This document shows positions 4,819 through 8,694 of a DNA stretch of 8,694 bases, in pieces; position 1 is the first letter of the stretch; every line of letters begins with the position of its first letter. This DNA comes from Dehalococcoidia bacterium (GTDB lineage: Bacteria > Chloroflexota > Dehalococcoidia > UBA2985): contig JASLXI010000020.1 in NCBI GenBank assembly GCA_030740415.1, forward strand, positions 276 to 8,969, given 5' to 3'. Position numbers and translations under genes: made by a program. The notes under the pieces were generated by a model, which was not told the origin of the DNA, ran no database searches, and saw only the letters and a list, made by a program, of their open reading frames with translations.

Positions 4819-6204
4819 ATGGCGGAGTATCAAATCAACCCGGAGAAGCTGTACTATAACTATCAGGGCCAATTTCCCCCCTTGGTTTTGGATGCTGAAC
4901 AGGCAGTTATCCCCCCTGAGACAGAAAAACTCCATCCGAAGCTCATCACCGATACCACGATGAGGGACGGGGCGCAGGACCCGCACTTCGCTCTTTTCCC
5001 GGTGGAGGCCCGTCTCAAGTACTACGACCTTCTCCACGAGCTCGACAACGGCACAGGATGCATAGAGCAGGTGGAGGTTTTCATATATCAGAAGCGGGAC
5101 CTGTGGGCGCTGGACAAGCTCCTGGACAAGGGATACGAGTTTCCCCAGGTAACCACCTGGACCAGGGCGCTTCCCAAGGACATCAAGATGTTGGTAGATG
5201 TGTCCCAGGGCAGGATAAAGGAAACGGGGATGCTCGCCTCCAGTTCCGACCATCACATCTTCGATAAGCTGGGACATCCCAGCAAGGCGAAGGCAGCGGA
5301 GCGATACCTTGTCCCCATCATGACCGCTTGCGAGTACGGCATTCGTCCCCGCATTCACCTTGAAGACACCACTAAAGCCGACATTTACGGCTTTGTCATA
5401 CCCTTTATGCAATGGGTGCTGAAAGAGACAAATGGATGGGCTAAGTTTCGTATTTGCGACACCATTGGGTGGGGCTCCCCCGATCCCTACGCGCCGTTAC
5501 CTGTGGGAATACCCAAGCTCATCTCCACTCTTGTACAGGAGACGGGGGCGGAGTTGGAGTTCCATGGTCACAACGACTTCGGCCTGGCCACTGCCAATAG
5601 CATCGCTGCCTACCGCTACGGGTGTAAGCGGGTCAACGTGGCTTTTGCAGGGTTGGGTGAGAGGACCGGCAACACTTCCTTGGAGCAGATGGTGGCAGCC
5701 TACATACGCATGTACGGAGATCCTGGCTTTAATCTGAAGACTCTGAGCCAGATTCGAGACCTGCTGACTCGGGAGGTAATCGAAATACCACCGAAACAGC
5801 CCATTATCGGAGATGTCTTCAGCACTCAGGCCGGTCTCCATCAGACGGGGATGAGTCGTGGAGAGCAGGCCGAGGGTGGGACTATCTACCTTGCGTTCGA
5901 TGCCTCAGTTGTCGGGGAAGAGGCCGAAGAGCACAGCGTCATCGGTGCTCTCTCGGGTATGGACGGCATCGTCGCCGTGCTCAATCAACAGATAAAGGTG
6001 GAGACTGGCCAGCAGGGTAGGTACACCACCACCAGCAGAGTGGTCAAATACATATACGACAAGATTCAAGAGGCCTACGACGGCACGTACGATAGCGAAC
6101 ACGATGTACTGGTGGACCAACGACGTACCTTCTTCACCCCCGCGGAGCTATCGGCTCTGGCCAAAGAGGCCCCGAGTAAGCAACGAGTCCCTGCCCGAGG
6201 CTAG
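4819..6204 (+). CDS. Probable Re-citrate synthase (DRE-TIM metallolyase, homocitrate/isopropylmalate synthase superfamily)
   Basis: A 461-aa enzyme of the superfamily that condenses acetyl-CoA with a 2-oxo acid in a metal-dependent TIM barrel. Metal and catalytic signatures: DTTMRDGAQ (45-53, the DxxxRDG motif) and HGHND (249-253), with GLGERTGN following. Segments such as YEFPQVTTW, IKETGML, SDHHIF, HLEDTTKADIYGFV and ICDTIGWG look like the branch containing Clostridium kluyveri Re-citrate synthase, also reported in Dehalococcoides, rather than LeuA or NifV. The regulatory LeuA C-terminal domain is absent. The likely reaction is oxaloacetate plus acetyl-CoA to citrate, feeding 2-oxoglutarate and glutamate in anaerobes without the Si-type enzyme. 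AAAGGAGG lies eight bases before the ATG. Acetyl-CoA synthetase upstream supports an acetyl-CoA-consuming role. Homocitrate, citramalate or isopropylmalate synthesis remain alternatives; the superfamily is certain, the substrate is inferred. Confidence 0.72.
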   Translation: MAEYQINPEKLYYNYQGQFPPLVLDAEQAVIPPETEKLHPKLITDTTMRDGAQDPHFALFPVEARLKYYDLLHELDNGTGCIEQVEVFIYQKRDLWALDKLLDKGYEFPQVTTWTRALPKDIKMLVDVSQGRIKETGMLASSSDHHIFDKLGHPSKAKAAERYLVPIMTACEYGIRPRIHLEDTTKADIYGFVIPFMQWVLKETNGWAKFRICDTIGWGSPDPYAPLPVGIPKLISTLVQETGAELEFHGHNDFGLATANSIAAYRYGCKRVNVAFAGLGERTGNTSLEQMVAAYIRMYGDPGFNLKTLSQIRDLLTREVIEIPPKQPIIGDVFSTQAGLHQTGMSRGEQAEGGTIYLAFDASVVGEEAEEHSVIGALSGMDGIVAVLNQQIKVETGQQGRYTTTSRVVKYIYDKIQEAYDGTYDSEHDVLVDQRRTFFTPAELSALAKEAPSKQRVPARG

Positions 6205-6208
6205 CAGG

Positions 6209-6229
6209 CAAGGCGAAGCCCTGTACCCG
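6209..6229 (+). repeat. 21-nt intergenic repeat, copy 2
   Basis: Lies 5 bases after the synthase stop and matches copy 1 (4462-4482) at 19 of 21 positions; the differences are A for G at the third base and T for C at position 16. The first change puts one mismatch in the hairpin stem (CAAGGC GAA GCCCTG), leaving a three-pair GGC/GCC top with the same GAA loop. Its location relative to the preceding stop codon is nearly the same as copy 1. Confidence 0.5.
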
Positions 6230-6287
6230 CGAGGTCACAGAAGCTTTGGCATATCAGAATGGGTCGAACCCAGGAAGCAAGCTATCG

Positions 6288-7658
6288 ATGTCTACCAGTT
6301 ATCGAAACATACCCAGTGTAGAGAAATTCCTGTCGGATAAGCGCGTATCCAGGCTCATTGATGAATACTCCCACGAAGCCGTCGTCTATCTGGTGCGCTG
6401 GCATCTGGAGGAAGTTAGGCAGGGGATACCGAAGGGTGGAGACCACCCCTCCCTTGATGAACTGGTTGAAGGCGTGACGATCCGGGCTGCCTCCCTTTGG
6501 AGTCCTTGGCCTAGACCCCTGATCAATGCGACGGGCGTAATACTTCACACCAACATGGGGCGCTCTCCACTGAGCCTCGAGGCCACGGAGGCCATTCTTC
6601 ACGTGGCAAGGGGATACACCAATCTTGAGTTGGATCTGGAGGATGGTGTGAGGGGTTCCCGGCAGGCACACATTGAGAGCATTCTGTGTCAACTGACTGG
6701 GGCCGAGGCAGCCCTGGTGGTGAATAACAACGCTTCAGCTGTGTTGCTGGGCCTCTCGGCGACCGCCAGTGAAAAGGAAGCCATTGTGTCCAGAGGTGAG
6801 GCCGTGGAGATCGGAGGCGGCTTCCGCATACCGGATGTTCTGAGGGAGAGTGGTGCCACTTTAAGGGAGGTTGGGACTACCAATCGCACGTACCTGGCCG
6901 ACTATGAAGAGGCCATCAAGCCCGACACGGGAGCGCTCCTCAAGGTCCACTCCAGCAACTTCCTTATCAGTGGCTTCACCCACGACACTACGCTGAGGGA
7001 ACTCGTAGGGCTAGGGGCACGTCGCCATATACCGGTGCTTCACGACCTGGGGAGTGGTTGTCTTGTGGAGACAACCCAGTTTGGCCTGGCCCACGAGCCT
7101 ACGGTCCAAGAGAGCATTGCAGCGGGGGTAGACCTGGCTTTCTTTTCGGGAGACAAACTCCTGGGAGGCCCCCAGGCTGGGATAATTGTGGGGAAGAGAA
7201 ATATGGTGTCGTTGTTGGCCAGGCATCCCCTGGCCAGGGCAGTGCGCATAGACAAGCTGAGTCTGGCCGCTCTTACTACCACTCTGTTGCATTACCTGAG
7301 AGGAGAGGCCTTGGGGAAAATCCCAGTGTGGAGGATGGTCGCCATGTCCAAAGAAGAACTAGAGCCTACAGTTCATCGATGGCAGAAGACCTTGGGCGGC
7401 AAGGCACTGGTGGTGCTTGGTCAGTCCACAATTGGAGGGGGCAGTCTGCCAGGCGAGACCCTACCAACGTGGCTTCTGGCCCTGGTGGCGGACGACCTGC
7501 CCGGGGGCGCTCAGGGCCTTGCTGGCCGCCTGCGGCATGCGGAGGTGCCCGTGATCGCTCGGATAGAGGAAGACCGGGTTGTGATAGACCCTCGTACCGT
7601 GCTCCCTGGTGAGGAAGATGCGCTGGTGGCCTCGACCAAGGTTGCCTTGGAAAAGTAG
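6288..7658 (+). CDS. selA: L-seryl-tRNA(Sec) selenium transferase SelA
   Basis: SelA is a PLP enzyme, decameric in studied bacteria, that converts Ser-tRNA(Sec) to Sec-tRNA(Sec) using selenophosphate. The frame stays open to a TTG at 6246, but I choose ATG 6288, giving 456 aa, close to E. coli SelA (463 aa). Its first residues (YRNIPSVEKFLSD) align with the start of the tRNA-binding N-terminal domain, and AGGAAG lies 10 nt upstream, somewhat far. Signatures: INATGVILHTNMGRSPL, VVNNNASAVLL, SRGEAVEIGG, REVGTTNRT, LHDLGSGCL and the PLP-lysine site FSGDKLLGGPQAG with Lys290. All core motifs are intact. The organism should therefore have selenoproteins plus selB, selC and selD, none of which is in this window. 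It follows the synthase gene by 83 nt on the same strand and converges on fabF 8 bp away. No downstream terminator is visible. Confidence 0.95.
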   Translation: MSTSYRNIPSVEKFLSDKRVSRLIDEYSHEAVVYLVRWHLEEVRQGIPKGGDHPSLDELVEGVTIRAASLWSPWPRPLINATGVILHTNMGRSPLSLEATEAILHVARGYTNLELDLEDGVRGSRQAHIESILCQLTGAEAALVVNNNASAVLLGLSATASEKEAIVSRGEAVEIGGGFRIPDVLRESGATLREVGTTNRTYLADYEEAIKPDTGALLKVHSSNFLISGFTHDTTLRELVGLGARRHIPVLHDLGSGCLVETTQFGLAHEPTVQESIAAGVDLAFFSGDKLLGGPQAGIIVGKRNMVSLLARHPLARAVRIDKLSLAALTTTLLHYLRGEALGKIPVWRMVAMSKEELEPTVHRWQKTLGGKALVVLGQSTIGGGSLPGETLPTWLLALVADDLPGGAQGLAGRLRHAEVPVIARIEEDRVVIDPRTVLPGEEDALVASTKVALEK

Positions 7659-7666
7659 ATTGCCCC

Positions 7667-8694
7667 CTACTTCACGAAACGCCGTAGTACAATACAGGTG
7701 TTCTGCCCGCCAAACCCGAAGCTATTGGACAGGACAACGTCCACATTCTGACGTCGTGCTACGTTGGGCACGTAGTCTAGGTCGCAGGCAGGGTCGGGGT
7801 TTTCCTGGTTCACTGTGGGGTGGATGATCCCTTCCTGGATGGTCTTGACACAGGCAACGGCTTCCAATGCCCCCGCGCCTCCCAGAGCGTGCCCTGTCAT
7901 GGACTTGGTAGAGCTTATAGGCACCCTATATGCGCTTGCCCCAAACACACTCTTGATGGCCTTGGTCTCGATAGCGTCATTCAGGGGGGTAGATGTGCCG
8001 TGGGCGTTGATGTAGTCCACATCTCTCGGGGTTATCCCTGCGTCGATCAGCGCCCAACTCATTGCCCTGCCTGCCCCTTCCCCGGTCTCGTCGGGCTGCA
8101 CTGGGTGGAATGCGTCGGAAGATGCCCCATACCCCACGAGTTCGGCCAGGATGGGGGCCTTGCGGTTGATTGCGTGCTCCAAATTTTCCAGGATCAGGAT
8201 GGCTGCTCCCTCCGCGGGCACAAAGCCATCCCTCTGGGAATCGAAGGGGCGGCTGGCTTTGTCGGGTTCCTTGTTGTGAGTGCTGAGTGCCTTGAGGATG
8301 CAGAAGCCGGATAGCCCGATTTCGCTTATACTCGCTTCGGACCCTCCGGCCAAGACTACATCAACGGCTCCGCGCCGTATGGCCTCGGCGGCTTCGCCGA
8401 GGGCCTGGTTGGAGGCCGCGCAGGCTGTGACAACCGTGGAGTTGTATCCTTTTGCCCCGAATACCCGGGCAACATTCGCTGCCGCCATGTTGGGCAGCAT
8501 CATGGGAATGAAGAAGGGATTTATCTTCATGCCTCCTTTGGTGGTCATGTCACTGCAGGCATCCTGGGTGGTTGGCAGACCGCCGGCCCCATTGCCCAGC
8601 AAAACTCCCACTCTTTCCCGGTCTTCCAGACCCATGTCCAGGCCAGAGTCTTCCAACGCCATTGAGGCTGCAGCTATGGATACCTGGCTGAAAC
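7667..8694 (-). CDS. fabF: 3-oxoacyl-[acyl-carrier-protein] synthase II (FabF), N-terminus outside the window
   Basis: A condensing enzyme of type II fatty acid synthesis: it condenses malonyl-ACP with acyl-ACP through an acyl-Cys intermediate. The frame is open to the right edge (341 codons visible). The apparent ATG at 8662 is internal, since FSQVSIAAAS precedes it in frame and matches FabF, so about 70-75 N-terminal residues lie beyond base 8694. The catalytic triad is complete: Cys in VTACAAS (codon 8422-8420), His in NAHGTSTP and His in KSMTGHALGGAGA, with the conserved Lys of that motif. The C-terminal FGFGG gating loop is present, followed by QN rather than the commoner TN or HN. The GNGAGGLPT and INPFFIPMMLPNMAA segments are typical. 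FabF is favoured over FabB by the overall motifs, but a polyketide-type KAS cannot be fully excluded without the neighbouring genes. Confidence 0.93.
   Translation of the reverse strand, partial: FSQVSIAAASMALEDSGLDMGLEDRERVGVLLGNGAGGLPTTQDACSDMTTKGGMKINPFFIPMMLPNMAAANVARVFGAKGYNSTVVTACAASNQALGEAAEAIRRGAVDVVLAGGSEASISEIGLSGFCILKALSTHNKEPDKASRPFDSQRDGFVPAEGAAILILENLEHAINRKAPILAELVGYGASSDAFHPVQPDETGEGAGRAMSWALIDAGITPRDVDYINAHGTSTPLNDAIETKAIKSVFGASAYRVPISSTKSMTGHALGGAGALEAVACVKTIQEGIIHPTVNQENPDPACDLDYVPNVARRQNVDVVLSNSFGFGGQNTCIVLRRFVK

Noticed and set aside
6246..6287. Upstream TTG start giving a 470-aa SelA
   Set aside because: The extra 14 residues precede the conserved SelA N-terminus and have a poor ribosome binding site; ATG 6288 gives the normal family length.
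8660..8662. ATG at 8662 as the fabF start
   Set aside because: The frame continues to the window edge with residues that match FabF, and the protein would lack about 80 N-terminal residues of the thiolase fold.

Overview
This window is a compact, almost gap-free bacterial chromosome segment of housekeeping and central-metabolism genes. I see no phage, insertion sequence, CRISPR, rRNA or tRNA signal, and no gene-free stretch over 300 bases. The organism is probably an anaerobe: one protein belongs to the Re-citrate synthase branch of the homocitrate/isopropylmalate synthase superfamily, and selA shows that selenocysteine is made. This combination, with a two-component Tat system, an SfsA nuclease and an endonuclease III-like glycosylase, would fit a Chloroflexota (Dehalococcoidia-like) genome, but that placement is inference from gene content only.

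Left part (1-2568, minus strand): sfsA and an endonuclease III-like DNA glycosylase overlap by ATGA. A 117-nt gap follows, holding a near-consensus sigma70 promoter, then tatA/B and tatC overlapping by 11 nt, and finally a perfect 15-bp hairpin terminator at the window edge. sfsA starts with GTG immediately after a strong promoter -10 box, so its mRNA is probably leaderless.

Middle and right part (2710-7658, plus strand): divergent from sfsA is an AMP-forming acetyl-CoA synthetase, followed by a truncated GNAT acetyltransferase remnant, a probable Re-citrate synthase and selA. Acetyl-CoA synthetase and citrate synthase form a logical pair: acetate is activated and acetyl-CoA then enters citrate/2-oxoglutarate synthesis. 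Two copies of a 21-nt sequence (19/21 identical) lie just behind the stop codons of these two enzymes.

Right edge (7667-8694, minus strand): fabF (3-oxoacyl-ACP synthase II), missing its N-terminal part beyond the window, converges on selA with only 8 bp between the stop codons.

I found no convincing new biological system. The points most worth a second look are the leaderless sfsA promoter, the palindrome over the tat promoter -35 box, the truncated GNAT frame with an intact ribosome binding site, the repeated 21-mer, and active-site substitutions in TatC, the acetyl-CoA synthetase and the endonuclease III-like protein.
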